From: Orbilia blumenaviensis
Lineage: Eukaryota > Ascomycota > Orbiliomycetes > Orbiliales > Orbiliaceae
Reading direction: 5' to 3'
Assembly (NCBI GenBank): GCA_036872755.1
Contig: JAVHNS010000003.1
Span: 3,625,395-3,689,394 of the forward strand
Length of the DNA stretch: 64,000 nucleotides
Shown here: piece after piece, positions 32,613-46,700 of the stretch
Numbering within the stretch: the stretch's first letter is position 1
How the letters are laid out: each line of letters starts with the position of its first letter
The notes under the pieces: generated by a model
Database searches by the model: none
What the model was told of the DNA's origin: nothing
The model's input: only the letters and a program-made list of their open reading frames with translations
Position numbers and translations under genes: made by a program

Positions 32613-33259
32613 AAGATATAAGATTATTTTTAATTATAATTTTAATTTAATTATATTAATAATAAATTAATAAATAATTAAATTTAATTATTAAAATAAA
32701 AATTTTTTAATTTATAAAAATATATTTAGTGATTTGAAAGTTATTAAACAAATTTTAACAATAATTTAATTATATATTATTATAATTATACACTTAAAAC
32801 ATATAAGATTTTTAAAAACTTTTTTATTTATAGGAATAAAATAATATGATTTTAATAATTTTATTTAATAATTTTAATAAATTATATTTTTATTAACTTC
32901 ATTTTACTACCTTTTTATAATTTTAATTTTGATAATGAATTTAATTAAATTAATATATTGACCTAATTAGTTATATTTTAAATTAAATTAGTAGAGTATA
33001 ATTAACATCTAGTTATAATAGTTAATAATATAAATTTTTAAACTTAAAAATTAATTTAAATTTTTAATATAAATAATTTTTTTAAAAAAAAAATTAAAAT
33101 TAATTTTTTAAGTTTATATTAAATTATAATTGGTAAATAAATGTTAATTAAAGATTTTTTATATTAGATATTTTTTTTTTTAAAATAATCAAAAACAATT
33201 ATATTATAGGGTAACAAATTAACATTAATTAATCATATATTTTTTTAAATTATAATTAG

Positions 33260-34215
33260 TTTGAGGTGAGTAGTATAAATTATTTTATAATATATTTAAA
33301 ATAAATAATAAATTATAAAAAATTTAATTATTTAATTTTAATTTATATATTAGAATTAATTTTTTAAATAATTTAGTAAATAGGTAGTTGGTAATAAAAT
33401 ACTAATTAAAAGTTTTTTATATATTTTATTTTATAATTTAAAAATAATGTAAAAGTAATTAAATGAATAATTGTGTTTATTAATAATTAAATTATTTGAA
33501 CTATTATTAATTTAAAGTTAAATTTGTAAGTACTTTATAATACATTTAAAATGAATGGTGGGTTATAAAAAATTTAATTGTTTAATTTTAATTTATATAT
33601 CAGGGTTAATTTTCTAAATAATTTAATAAATAGGTAACTAATAATAAAATACTAGTTAAAGGCTTTTTATATATTTTATTTTATAGTTTGGAAATAATAC
33701 AGAGGTAGTTAAATAAATAATTATGTTTATTAATAGTTAAATTATTTAAATTGTTATTAATTTGAGGTCAAATTTATAAGTATTTTATAATGTGTTTAAG
33801 GTGAATGGTGGGTTGTAGGAAGTTTAATTATTCAACTCTAGTCTGTATATTAGGGTTGATTTTTTGGGTAATCTAGTGGATAGGTAACTAATAATAAAAT
33901 ATTAACTAAAAATTTTTTATATATTTTATTTTATGGTCTAAAAACAATATAAAAATAATTAAATGAATAATTGTATTTACTAATAATTAAGTTGTTTAAA
34001 CCATTATTAATTTAAAATTAAATTTGTAAATACTTTATAATATATTTAAAATAAATGATAAATTGTAGAAAATTTAATTATTCAATTTTAATTTATATAT
34101 TAAAATTAATTCTTTAAATAACTTAATAAATAAATAATTAATAATAAAATATTAACTAAAAATCTTTTATATATTTTATTTTATAATTTAAAAATAATAT
34201 AAAAATAATTAAATA
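33260..34215 (+). repeat. 250-bp tandem repeat (~4 copies) in Y2
   Basis: Markers such as GGGTTRTARRAARTTTAATT recur every ~250 bp (for example 33561 and 33811). Y3 has only about two copies (57715-58160), so the copy number differs between the elements. Confidence 0.6.
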
Positions 34216-35440
34216 AATAATTATATTTTATTTAAATAAAAATTTTATTTTTATAAAAATTTTATTTATATTAATATTACCTTTTTTATTATAAAAGTTT
34301 TAATTTATATAATTTTATTAATTTTATTATTAAATTTTTTAATATCTAAACCTCTTATTTATCAGTTATAATTTATTTTAATTTTATTATCTTATAAATA
34401 ATTATTAAATTTATTTACTATATTAAAACATAAATTACTTTAAATAAAAATACAACAAACAAACACTTACCCATCATACCAATTAATAAATTCAACCAAA
34501 CCAATTAATATAATTAACTAAATTAATAATAAACTTATTACCTAACCAATTAAATTTAAATTTTAATTAAAATTTATATAATTTATTTTAACTTTTTTAT
34601 ATTTTTATATAATTATTAAACTTATTTACTATATTAAAACATAAATTATCTTAAGTAAAATTTAATTATTATAAATTATATAATAATTTATAATTAATAA
34701 TATATTATTAATTATAATTTAATTATATTTTTATTAATAATTCTACTCTACTAATTTATTTATGGTATTTATTATCATAAATTTTCTCCTTTTATTTTTT
34801 AATTCTAATTTAATTTATAAAATTTTAATACTAAATTATAATTACCCTTAATTATCTTATAATAAAAACAGTTTTTAATTACTTTTTTCTTATATATTCT
34901 GCAATTTCATATATTATTTAAAGTGTTAAATATAATATATTTACTAAATTTATTAATTTAATTACACCATTTTTATTAATATAATAAATAAATATAATTA
35001 TAATTATATATTTTAAATAAAAAAATAAAAATTAATATTAAAAAGATTTAAAAAGAAAATAAAAAAATAAATTATCTTATATATAACCAAAAATAAAATA
35101 ATTAATAATTATATAAATAATTTTTCAATAAAAACCCATTTTATATATAATTAAAAATAAAATAATTGATTATTATATATAATCATACACAAAATAACTA
35201 ATTACTATATAAAAAATTATTTAATAAAAAATTATTTTATATATAATTAAAAATAAAATAATTAATTATTGTATATAATTATATGTAAAATAATTAACTA
35301 TTATAATTTTTTATTAAAAATTTAAATTCATTTTATATATAATTAAAAATAAAATAATTAATTTATATATATTATTAAAACAATTCCACTATGTTTTATT
35401 ATATTTAAAACTAATTAAATATAATTAAGTTATACTAAAT

Positions 35441-36650
35441 TAATTTATAAATTAATTAATAATTAATTTGTAAATTAGTTTGAAAATTAATTTATAAACC
35501 AATTTATAAATTAATTTATAAATCAATTTATAAACTAATTTATAAATTAATTTATAAACCAATTTATAAACCAGTTTGTAAATTAGTTAATAACCAACTT
35601 ATAAATCAATTTATAAATCAACTTATAAACTAATTAATAATTAATCTATAAACCAACTTGCAAACCAGCTTATAAATTAACCTACAAATTAACTAATAAC
35701 AAATTTATAAATTAATTTACAAATTAATTTATAAATTAATTTACAAATTAATTTATAAATTAATTTGTGAATTAGTTAATAACCAATTTCTGAACTAACT
35801 TATAAACCAATTTATAAACCAGCCTATAAATCAGCTAATAATTAGTTTATAAATTAATCTATAAACTAGTTTGTAAATTAATTAATAATTAGTTTATAAA
35901 TTAATTTATAAATTAATTTGTAAATTAACTTATAAATTAGTTTATAAACTAACTTACAAATTAACTAATAATTAATTTGTAAATTATTTTATAAACCAAT
36001 TTATAAATTAATTAATAATTAGTTTGTAAATTAACTTATAAACCAGCTTATAAATTAGTTTGTAAATTAATTAATAGCAAATTTGTGAACCAACTTATAA
36101 ATCAACCTATAAACCAACTTATAAATCAATTAACAACCAACTTTTAAATTAGTTTATAAATTAATTTATAAACTAATTTATAAACCAATTAGTAATCAAC
36201 TTATGAACTAGTTTATAAATTAACTAATAACTAATTTATAAATTAGTTTATAAATTAACTTGTAAATTAATTAATAATTAGTTTGTAAACTAATTTACAA
36301 ATTAATTTATAAACTAATTTATAAATTAATTAATAGTTAGCTTACAAACCAACTTATAAATTAGTTTATGAATCAATTTATAAATTAATTAATAATTAAT
36401 TTATAAACTAGTTTATAAATCAACTTATAAATTAATTAGTAATTAGTTTATAAACCAATTTATAAATTAATTTATAAACTAATTTACAAACCAACTAATA
36501 ATTAATTTATAAATTAATTTATAAATCAATTTATAAATTAATTAATAATTAATTTATAAATTAATTTATAAATTAATTTATAAATTAATTTATATATTAA
36601 TTAATAACCAACTTATAAATTAATTTGTGAATTAGTTTATAAATTAATTT
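35441..36650 (+). repeat. 12-bp satellite block in Y2
   Basis: About 100 units of a 12-bp motif with interspersed ~11-bp variants, here mutated to AATTAATTTATA-like sequence. The Y3 counterpart shows the original form, close to ACCAGCTTGTGA. Confidence 0.7.
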
Positions 36651-36659
36651 ATTATTAAT

Positions 36660-39600
36660 AAAAACTTATTTTATATATAATTAAAAATAAAATAATTAAT
36701 TTTTATATATAATCATATATAAAATAATTAATTACTATATAAATAATATATTTATAATAATTTATTTTATATATAATTAAAAATAAAATAATAAATTTTT
36801 ATATATAATAGTTATATACAAAATAACTACTTTATAAAAATTCATTTTATATATATTAATAATTTAAAATAAAATAATAAATTTTTATATATAATAATCA
36901 TATATAAAATAACTATTTTATAAAAACTTACTTTATATATACTAATAATTAAAAATAAAATAATAAATTATTATATATAATAATTATATGTAAAATAATT
37001 AATTTTATAAAAATTTATTTTATATATATCAATAATTAAAAATAAAATAATTAATTATTATATAAAATTATATATAAAATAATTAATTTTTAAATATTTA
37101 TTTTATATATACTAGTAATTAAAAATAAAATAATAAATTATTATATATAATAATTATATATAAAATAATTATTTTATAAAAATTTATTTTATATATACTA
37201 ATAATTAAAAATAAAATAATAAATTATTATATATAATAGTTATATATAAAATAATTGTTTTATAAAAACTCATCTTATATATATTAATAATTAAAAATAA
37301 AATAATAAATTTTTATATATAGTAGTTATATATAAAATAATTAATTTTATAAAAACTTATCTTATATATATTAATAATTAAAAATAAAATAATAAATTAT
37401 TATATATAATAATCATATATAAAATAATTATTTTATAAAAATTTATTTTATATATATTAATAATTAAAAATAAAATAATAAATTATTATATATAATAATT
37501 ATATATAAAATAATTATTTTATAAAAACTTATTTTATATATACTACTAACTAAAAATAAAATAATAAATTATTATATATAATAATTATATATAAAATAAT
37601 TATTTTATAAATATTTATTTTATATATATTAATAATTAAAAATAAAATAATAAATTTTTATATATAATAATTATATATAAAGTAATTATTTTATAAATAT
37701 TTATTTTATATATATTAATAACTAAAAATAAAATAATTAATTATTATATAAAATTATATATAAAATAATTAATTTTTAAATATTTATTTTATATATATTA
37801 ATAATTAAAAATGAAATAATAAATTATTATATATAATAATTATATATAAAATAACTATTTTATTAATATTTATTTTATATATATTAATAATTAAAAATAA
37901 AATAATTAATTATTATATAAAATTATATATAAAATAGTAAATTTTTAAATATTTACTTTATATATATTAATAATTAAAAATAAAATAATTAATTATTATA
38001 TAATATTATATATAAAATAGTTAATTTTTAAATATTTACTTTATATATATTAATAACTAAAAATAAAATAATAAATTTTTATATATAATAATTATATATA
38101 AAATAATTAATTTTATAAAAATTTATTTTATATATATTAATAATTAAAATTATTATATATAATAATTATATATAAAATTATTAATTTTATAAAGATTTAT
38201 TTTGTATATATTAATAATTAAAAATAAAATAATAAATTATTATATATAATAATTATATATAAAATAGTTGTTTTATAAATATTTACTTTATATATATTAT
38301 TAATTAAAAATAAAATAATAAATTATTATATATAATAGTTATATATAAAATAATTATTTTATAAATACTTATTTTATATATATTAATAATTAAAAATAAA
38401 ATAATAAATTCTTATATATAATAGTTATATATAAAATAATTGTTTTATAAATATTTATTTTGTATGTACTAATAACTAAAAATAAAATAATAAATTTTTA
38501 TATATAATAATTATATACAAAATAACTATTTTATAAATATTTATTTTATATATATTAATGATTAAAAATAAAATAATTAATTATTATATAAAATTATATA
38601 TAAAATAATTAATTTTTAAATACTCATTTTATATATACTAATAATTAAAAATAAAATAATAAATTATTATATATAATAATTATATATAAAATAATTACTT
38701 TATAAATATTTATTTTGTATATGTTAGTAATTAAAAATGAAATAATAAATTATTATATATAATAGTTATATATAAAATAATTATTTTATAAATATTTATT
38801 TTATATATATTAATAATTAAAAATAAAATAATTGATTATTATATAAAATTATATATAAAATAATTAATTTTTAAATATTTATTTTATATATGCTATTAAT
38901 TAGAAATAAAATAATAAATTATTATATATAATAATTATATATAAAATAATTATTTTATAAATATTTATTTTATATATACCAATAATTAAAAATAAAATAA
39001 TTAATTATTATATAAAGTTATATGTAAAGTAATTAATTTTTAAATATTTATTTTATATGTATTAATGATTAAAAATGAAATAATAAATTATTATATATAA
39101 TAATTATATATAAAATAATTATTTTATAAAAACTTACTTTGTATATATTAATAATTAAAAATAAAATAATAAATTTTTATATATAATAATTATATGTAAG
39201 GTAATTAATTTTATAAATATTTATTTTATATATATTAGTAATTAAAAATAAAATAATAAATTCTTATATATAATAATTATATGTAAAATAATTAATTTTA
39301 TAAATATTTATTTTATATATATTAATAATTAAAAATAAAATAATAAATTATTATATATAATAATTATATATAAAATAATTATTTTATAAATATTTATTTT
39401 ATATATATTAATAATTAAAAATAAAATAATAAATTTTTATATATAATAATAATATATAAAATGATTATTTTATAAAAATTTATTTTATATATATTAATAA
39501 TTAAAAATATAATAATTAATTTTTAAATATTTATTTTATATATATTAATAATTAAAAATTAAATAATTAATTTTTATATATAATATAATTATTTTATAAA
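36660..39600 (+). repeat. 86-bp satellite block in Y2
   Basis: About 34 units containing TTATTTTATATATATTAATA, AAAAATAAAATAATAAATTA and TATATAATAATTATATATAA. Some units are shortened. RIP has removed nearly all G and C. Confidence 0.75.
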
Positions 39601-39774
39601 AATTTATTTTAAAAATAATTATATACAAAAATTAATTATTTTATTTTTAATTATTTAAAAAATAAATTTTTACAAAATAATCACCCTACATATAATTATA
39701 TATTAAAATTAATTATTTTATTTTTAATCATATATAAAATAAATCTTTATAAATTAATTATTATAATTATATAT

Positions 39775-40010
39775 AAAATAATTACTTATTTTATATATAA
39801 TTACATACAAAATGACTACTCGCCTTATACATAACTACATACAGAGTGACTATCCGCCCTGTACGTGACTACATACAGGGTGACTATCCGCTCTGTACGT
39901 GGTTACATACAGGGTGACTACCCACCCTGTACGTGGTTACATACAGGGTGACTATCTACCCTGTACGTGGTTACATACAGGGTGATTACTCACCCTGTAC
40001 GTGGCTATAT
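39775..40010 (+). repeat. 34-bp tandem repeat at the Y2/Y3 junction
   Basis: At least six units of CCCTGTACGTGGTTACATAC plus AGGGTGACTAYC. The left units are RIP-mutated and the right four are almost unmutated. It is not present at the right end of Y3, which stops before this point. Confidence 0.75.
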
Positions 40011-43000
40011 ACTATGGGTTATTCGTTGCGAGAACCAGGCACTAGTTCCAACCTTCGCCATATAAGCGAGTTGTGGTTTTGGTAAAAAAATCAGTATTGA
40101 TTCTAGCACTAATTCTGTTATTAGATTAGATAAAATAAACAAAAAATTTTTAAAATCATAAATGGAAATTTAAGCAAAATGGAATTAGACATTAGTTCCA
40201 TTACTTAAATAGGAAATTTGAAAAATTTTATAAAAAGGGTAATTTTAATATTTAATTATTTGAATATTTTTGATAGAAATTATATTTTTGATAGAAATTA
40301 TATTTTTAATCAGATAAAATATATTATATTGTAATTTATATTTATAATAATGATTTTAATTTTTTAATTATTATTAATAATTGACAAATTTTTTTATATT
40401 CCGTAGTGGAAAGTTTTGTTTTATAAAAAATATTGATATGTTTATATAATTATTAATATAATTGAATATTGTTATTGTAATCATAAATTGATAACAAATC
40501 AAATAAATTAATAATAATTAAAAAAAATATTATAAAATACAAATTTTTTTAATATATTCAAATTATTTAAATTATTTAATTAAAAAACAATATTTCTTTT
40601 TTTAATTGTGGTTTAAAATTAATATTGAATATGTTTGCAAAAATAAAAAATATTAATATAAAGGATATAGTTATAAATAAACTAAATTTTATTTATATTG
40701 TTTTTATGGTGAAAAGTGAATTATGGGTTAATTTTATATTATTTAAAATTATTTTAATTTATATCAAATTTAAATGATTTATGCGCAAGATGTTTCTCCA
40801 ATTTAATAACAAATTAATTAAACTACAATTGTTAATTAAACAATTAGTTTAAATAATTTAATGGTTGTTGTTTTTAATTAATTTTTATAAGAATGGTTAA
40901 ATGTAGTTATTGAATTATTTATTATTAGTTATATTAAATATTAATAATTAGTAATTTATAATTTTTTCGTATAAAATATTAGTTTTTGGGATAATAAAAT
41001 TAATTATCTTGTGTATATGGTTAATTTAGATTAATTAAAAATGGTTGTTGTTTTGCGAATTTCTAATTTTAAATATAATTTTGATGAGGGTAAATTGGTG
41101 TTATTTTGGTTTTGCAATTTAAATTATATATGTATGAAAATGATTAAACAGTCAATTGTGTATGGTGAATTTGTATAGTGGAAGTATTGAGTTTTTAATA
41201 ATTATATTTTTTATTTACTAATTAATGCTGAAGTAGGTATGTTAAGTTTAAAATTATTTTAATATATTTAAATTAAATTTACTAAAAAATATTTTAATAT
41301 TTAAATTTAGTTTTTATGTTATGTTTATTAAATTAGAAATGGTTTTTTATTTAAAAATTGTATTGAATTATTGTTTATTTTAATTGTCGATTAAATTTTA
41401 TGGGTTGACAATTTGATTAAAAAATTAAATTATTAATTATATAAAAATAAATTTAATAATTTCAAATAATTCTTGTGAAATTTAACCAAAATTATAACTT
41501 TTATATGCAATAATATAATAGTTAAAATATATTTCATTATAATTATAATTTTTATTGAGGAAGAATATAAGTTTAGTTTTTTGGAATGTATATTGTTTTT
41601 TTTTAATGTATTTAAAAATTTTAAATTTTGTGGTTTGATTATGGTACCTAACAAAATTTTAATTTTTTTTAATAAAACAATTTATTATTGTTAATTAGTG
41701 GTTATTGGTTATTTTTAATTAATTTATTTTAACAATAAAACAATATTAGAAGAGTTAAAAAAATTTTGAGAAAATTATATGTAAAATTATATTAGAATGT
41801 TGTTGGGTGAATTGTAAAGTTAATGAGTTTTGGTTATGTATATTAACAAAAATAAATTCTTTATATTAATTATGTATTGGATGGATAATAGTATAATTAT
41901 ACACCAAAATATAAAATTGGATATTAACAAATTAAAAAATTTTATTAAATTTTTAACCAAAAAAGTGATTAAAATTTAAAATTGATTAGTATTCAATATA
42001 ATTGTTCTTAACCTTAATCTCAAAGATTATGTAATAATGTTTAAAAATATAATAAACAAAAGTACAACTTACAACAATTTAATTAATACACACAATTAAA
42101 TAATAAAAATTAAAAATTAATTTCTAAAAATTTTTTTTATAAAATTGTGTGATTTAAATCTTAATAAAAAAAAAAATTTTAAAAATATTTTTATAATAAT
42201 TTAACTCACTTTGTATAAAAAAACAATTAAAAAATTTTTAAATTTAATATTACTTTTAATTCATATTTACATCAATTAACTAATTCATAATATAAAAATC
42301 TTAAACACCCATTATTCAAACACCCAAAACCTTTATAACTTGTTTATTTATAAAAATATCATCTTAATTAATATTTATTATTATAAAAATTAAAATATAA
42401 CTTAACAATAAAAATAAAATCTTGAAAATTTTACAATATAAACTCAACTTATAAAATTAATTAATTATAAATATATATATTGTAGTTTATTTTTATAACT
42501 AAATCAAATAATAATTAATTATTTAATTTTTATTATATTAATCTAATATTTTACTTTTTAATTAATGTTAAATATTTAAAATTTGTAAATATCACAAAAA
42601 AAAATAACAATTAAAATTAGTTAAACCTTATTTTTAATATATTTATAAATAAAATAAAAAAATAAATAATATAATTTAAAATTAAGTGATTTACTATATA
42701 AAAAAACTATAAAACACAATTTATCTAAATTGTTTTTTTAAAGTTAATGACAAATAAGTATATTTATTACCAATCATTTATTCAAAATTTATAATAAAGT
42801 TATAAATCTTGAAAATAACAAATTCAATAATAAAAATGAAGTATTAAATTTTAAAATATTAGATTTTTAAAATTAATTTATTTTTTATTTAATTAAAATA
42901 ACTCAAAATTATTATAATATATAATTAAATATAAATTATATTAAAAACAAAAAATCATTAATAAAATATATTAAAATTTGTAAAATTTAACAAAAATAAT

Positions 43001-43194
43001 TAAAAATTAATTAGTATTATTAATTATTGTTTATTAATAAAATCTTTATTTCAAATATTGATTCTAAATATATTTAAAATAACTTAATTTTTTTAATAAA
43101 TAATTAATTTAAAAAATCATTTAAAACCATATTTATTTAGCTTTATTAAACTATAAACACAGTTAACAAAATTTTATGCTGTTTATTTAAAACC

Positions 43195-43740
43195 AAAACT
43201 CCTAAATACCAATATTTTAAGCAAAAAAAGGTATTAAAATATATTATCATAAAAATAGCTTAAATTCTAGTAATCTTATTAATTGGTGGAGGTAAATTAC
43301 TATTTTTCCAACTATTAATCTGCTTAATAAACATAAAGTATATAATTATCATAATTTTATTTAAAGTATTACAGAATGATATTATTAAAAAAACAATAAA
43401 ATTAGAAATTCCAAATTGTTATTAAAACAACGCCAGTAAAAATCAATTAATACCCAATTTAATTTTTACTAATTTAAAATATATTCAAAATTCTAATTTT
43501 CACACCTTTCTGCAGAAATTGCAAGCAGAACAGTCTCTTAATTGAATAATCTTAAACGAGTGCTACCTCATTTTGACAAATGATGCCAGTTATTGACTTA
43601 TGCTTTTAAATTTAAATTAATTATGTATTTATAATGTTTAAATTATATGCCTAACTGCCATTTTATTAGTATCCGAAGAACTGCGATTTTATCAGCTGAT
43701 GAGTTTTGAAAAAACTGCATTTAGAACCATCCGAACGTTT
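43195..43740 (+). pseudogene. RecQ-type telomere-linked helicase, N-terminal half (Y3)
   Basis: In the frame whose codons start at 43201, 43261 and so on, superfamily 2 helicase motifs of the RecQ type are readable. They are a motif-0-like KYQYFKQKKVLKYI at ~43204; Walker A as ILVILLIGGGK at 43264-43296 (the P, T and S of PTGGGKS replaced by transition-type changes); motif II near 43546 as IILNECY, where DECH is expected (Asp to Asn and His to Tyr, each one transition); and motif III as CLTAILLVSEELRFYQL at 43648. Stops (TAA, TGA) sit where Gln, Arg or Trp are expected. The gene is broken at 43740 by the insertion and continues at 53605. RecQ helicases next to telomeres are known in several fungi. 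It reads towards the telomere. No start codon can be assigned. Confidence 0.75.
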
Positions 43741-46700
43741 CATCAGCAAAAAAAAGTGTTGGCTTCCCAGACTTCTGAAGCCAATAAGTTAGGAAGCCTC
43801 TTAACTTAGAATATCACCTGGAAGTCAAAATTTTCATCTGTTTTTTGGAAGCCATAAAACAACCACCATTTATTAAACAACATTTTTTAAGTTTTCACAA
43901 ACATCAAAAAACTCAAATCATCTTAACCATTATATAAATATTAAAATCTAAAACATCAACAAAATTTATACTTCCAAAAATTTAATACAAAACAATCTTC
44001 TCTACAGCAATTCATAAACAATCACCATTAATAATCAAATATAATATAAATAAATTTATTTTTATAATTTAAAATTATTATTATTATTATTATTAATATA
44101 ATTTTAATACAAATACATTTTGTAATAAATAAAAATAAAATAATAATTATTCATTAGATATTAGTGAGAAAATTGTTGAAACCTATTTTTTCTTTTATTA
44201 TTAATAATATCAAATCCAAACCTTAAATTTTTTTTTTTAATTAAATTATTTTTTTTAAAGTAGTTTATATTAGACATTAAATAATTTACAAAATTTTTTC
44301 CCACATAGACTAACAAACTTGTAAAAATTTAAAATATTTTTCATAAATTATTAATATTCATTAATCTACAGAACACATCAATTATAAAACAATAAACATT
44401 ATATTTTTGCCAACTATTATTACTGCAATTATACCTGTATCCCGAATTTTAATTTTTTATTACTTCAACACAATAAATATTATTATTATAATTTAAGCTA
44501 TCAACTTCATATTTATTATATTTATTAATTTTAAATTAAAAATTTTCTAATTTATGAAAATTTTCCAATATTATTCAATTAGTATTACAAAAATAACAAA
44601 ATATATAAATAATATATTCATATTTTATTATTATCAATTACCAAATGTTCTCCATTCAAAATTATAAAAAAATAAACTTATTTTCATCATAAAATCTTCA
44701 TAAATAAAATATTAATTTTTAATTAACAAATTTTGTACCTGAATTTTATAATATTCAACAGTATTTTTTAGATGATAAATATTTTTTATAATTTTTTTAA
44801 TAACACCAATAAAATGGCTTTAATTGGAATTAAATAATTTTGTAAAATATTCCATATATTAATAATTTAACTACTTATTAAGATTTATTAAAAAATTTTA
44901 AACATATTTTTAAATATTTTTATTAAAGAAAAATAGTATATTTTAAAATTATTAAAAAAAATATTAATCTTAACATCTTTTATAAATACTAATTTTATTT
45001 AAAGGAAAACATAATTTTCTGCAAATACGTTAGAAAGTTTTAATATTATTATTATAATATATTATTTTCTTATTATTTATTGGATATATTTTTAGTATAC
45101 TATTAATTGATTTTATTATTATGTATATTATTAAAAAAAATATTTTTAAATTTTCAAATTCTTAACATATTACAGGATATAACATTATCAATCTTCAATT
45201 ATTATCCATTATTCCAAATTGACAAATAATCATAAAAGTTATTAAACATCCTTAATCAAATACATAATATTTGATAACAGATAGTATTATAATTGTAAAT
45301 AATGTTTTAGCCATAAATTTATTATCACTTTTTATCATTTCCTCTAAAATAAAAGTCATTATAATAAATAATTCAATCAAATCTATTTACATACTAAACA
45401 ATAACAATCCATTAAAATTTACTAGAAAAATATTACAAAATTATAATAAAACAAACTTCAAACCTAAATTCATCTCTTCATACATTTATTCATCTAACTC
45501 TGCAAAAACACTAATAAACTATATAACAGACAATAAAAAATCAATAAAAAACAGTATTAATAAAAAAATTATAAAATAATCAATTTCTTCAACTAATTCT
45601 CCTATTTCTTCTATTAAATCTAATATTTTGTAGTTTAATTCTGTAAATAAATTTTTTAATATTATTATATCAAATAGTGTAAAGTTTAATAAACTACCAC
45701 CATCCACTATCACCCTTTACAATAATATATTTACAATAAAATTTAATAAACTATCATCATCCACTATCACCCTTTACGATAATGTAGTTAGAACCTCTAC
45801 ATCCTATCAATTATTAATATATTTATAATATAAATGTTATTAAATAATAAAAATTTTATTATAAATAAAAGAAATTTTTCTACTTATATTATTATTTTTT
45901 TCATTATTTTACTTTTTATATTCGCAATAATAGATCTAATAGATCTAATAAATCTAATAAATTTCTTTGCTTTAACTATAATAATAATAATAAGAATATA
46001 TCAAACAAATAATATCTATTAGCAAATAGTATAAATTAATAAAAGAAGAGGAAGAAAAAAAAAAAATAAAGAAAAAAAAAAGAAAAATTATCTCAAAATA
46101 TAAATCTTAAAAAAAAAATAAAACTGTACTTTAACATTTTGAATTTACTTTGGTTGAAATAAAACCAAATGGTGAATAATTGATAGTTGTTACTTATTGT
46201 AATTTATAATTTTATTATAAATAATATTATAAATCTTCAAATTTATATAATTATTAATCCAAAAACTTATCAATATAAAATCTAAAATTAATTACACTAC
46301 ACAAATAATATTAATAATTAAGATAATTTTATAATAATTATAATTTGATAATTAATAGGTGACTGATACCAAATTGTGAACATCATATGTTTGATTATTA
46401 TAATTAATTTGAAATTTTGTAATTGCTGCAATTTTGAATATTTTCACCATATAAAAATTTTGAATTTTTAACAATAGTTCAACAAAAAACAATTAATGTT
46501 CTTAAAAAACTCCATATATTTTTTTTTTATTATAAAAAATAAAGTTTTGATGAGGTGGATTCTTTTTTTAAGAAAAAAGATCAATTAAATATATTAGATA
46601 CTTGATATTCATTAAAAAATCATTAAAATCTAAAACCTTAATTTTTAATTGATTATATAATTAATAATTTAAAAATCAGAATTTTTTATATGTAGTTTCT

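Larger units (their letters stand above)
25431..40011 (+). repeat. subtelomeric element Y2 (telomere-linked helicase element, heavily RIP-mutated)
   Basis: Begins with the head module (ATTATTCGTTGCAAAAACCA) and is followed in order by ~3 kb of unrecognised sequence, a fossil RecQ helicase (~28.6-29.8 kb), tandem repeats of 77, 55 and 250 bp, a 12-bp satellite, an 86-bp satellite and a 34-bp repeat. Y3 has the same order without the last block. Differences between Y2 and Y3 are almost all C:G to T:A. Y2 is mutated almost to saturation except at its extreme right end. Confidence 0.75.

Noticed and set aside
36660..39600. CRISPR-like regular repeats
   Set aside because: Units are contiguous 86-bp satellites without unique spacers, in a eukaryotic subtelomere.
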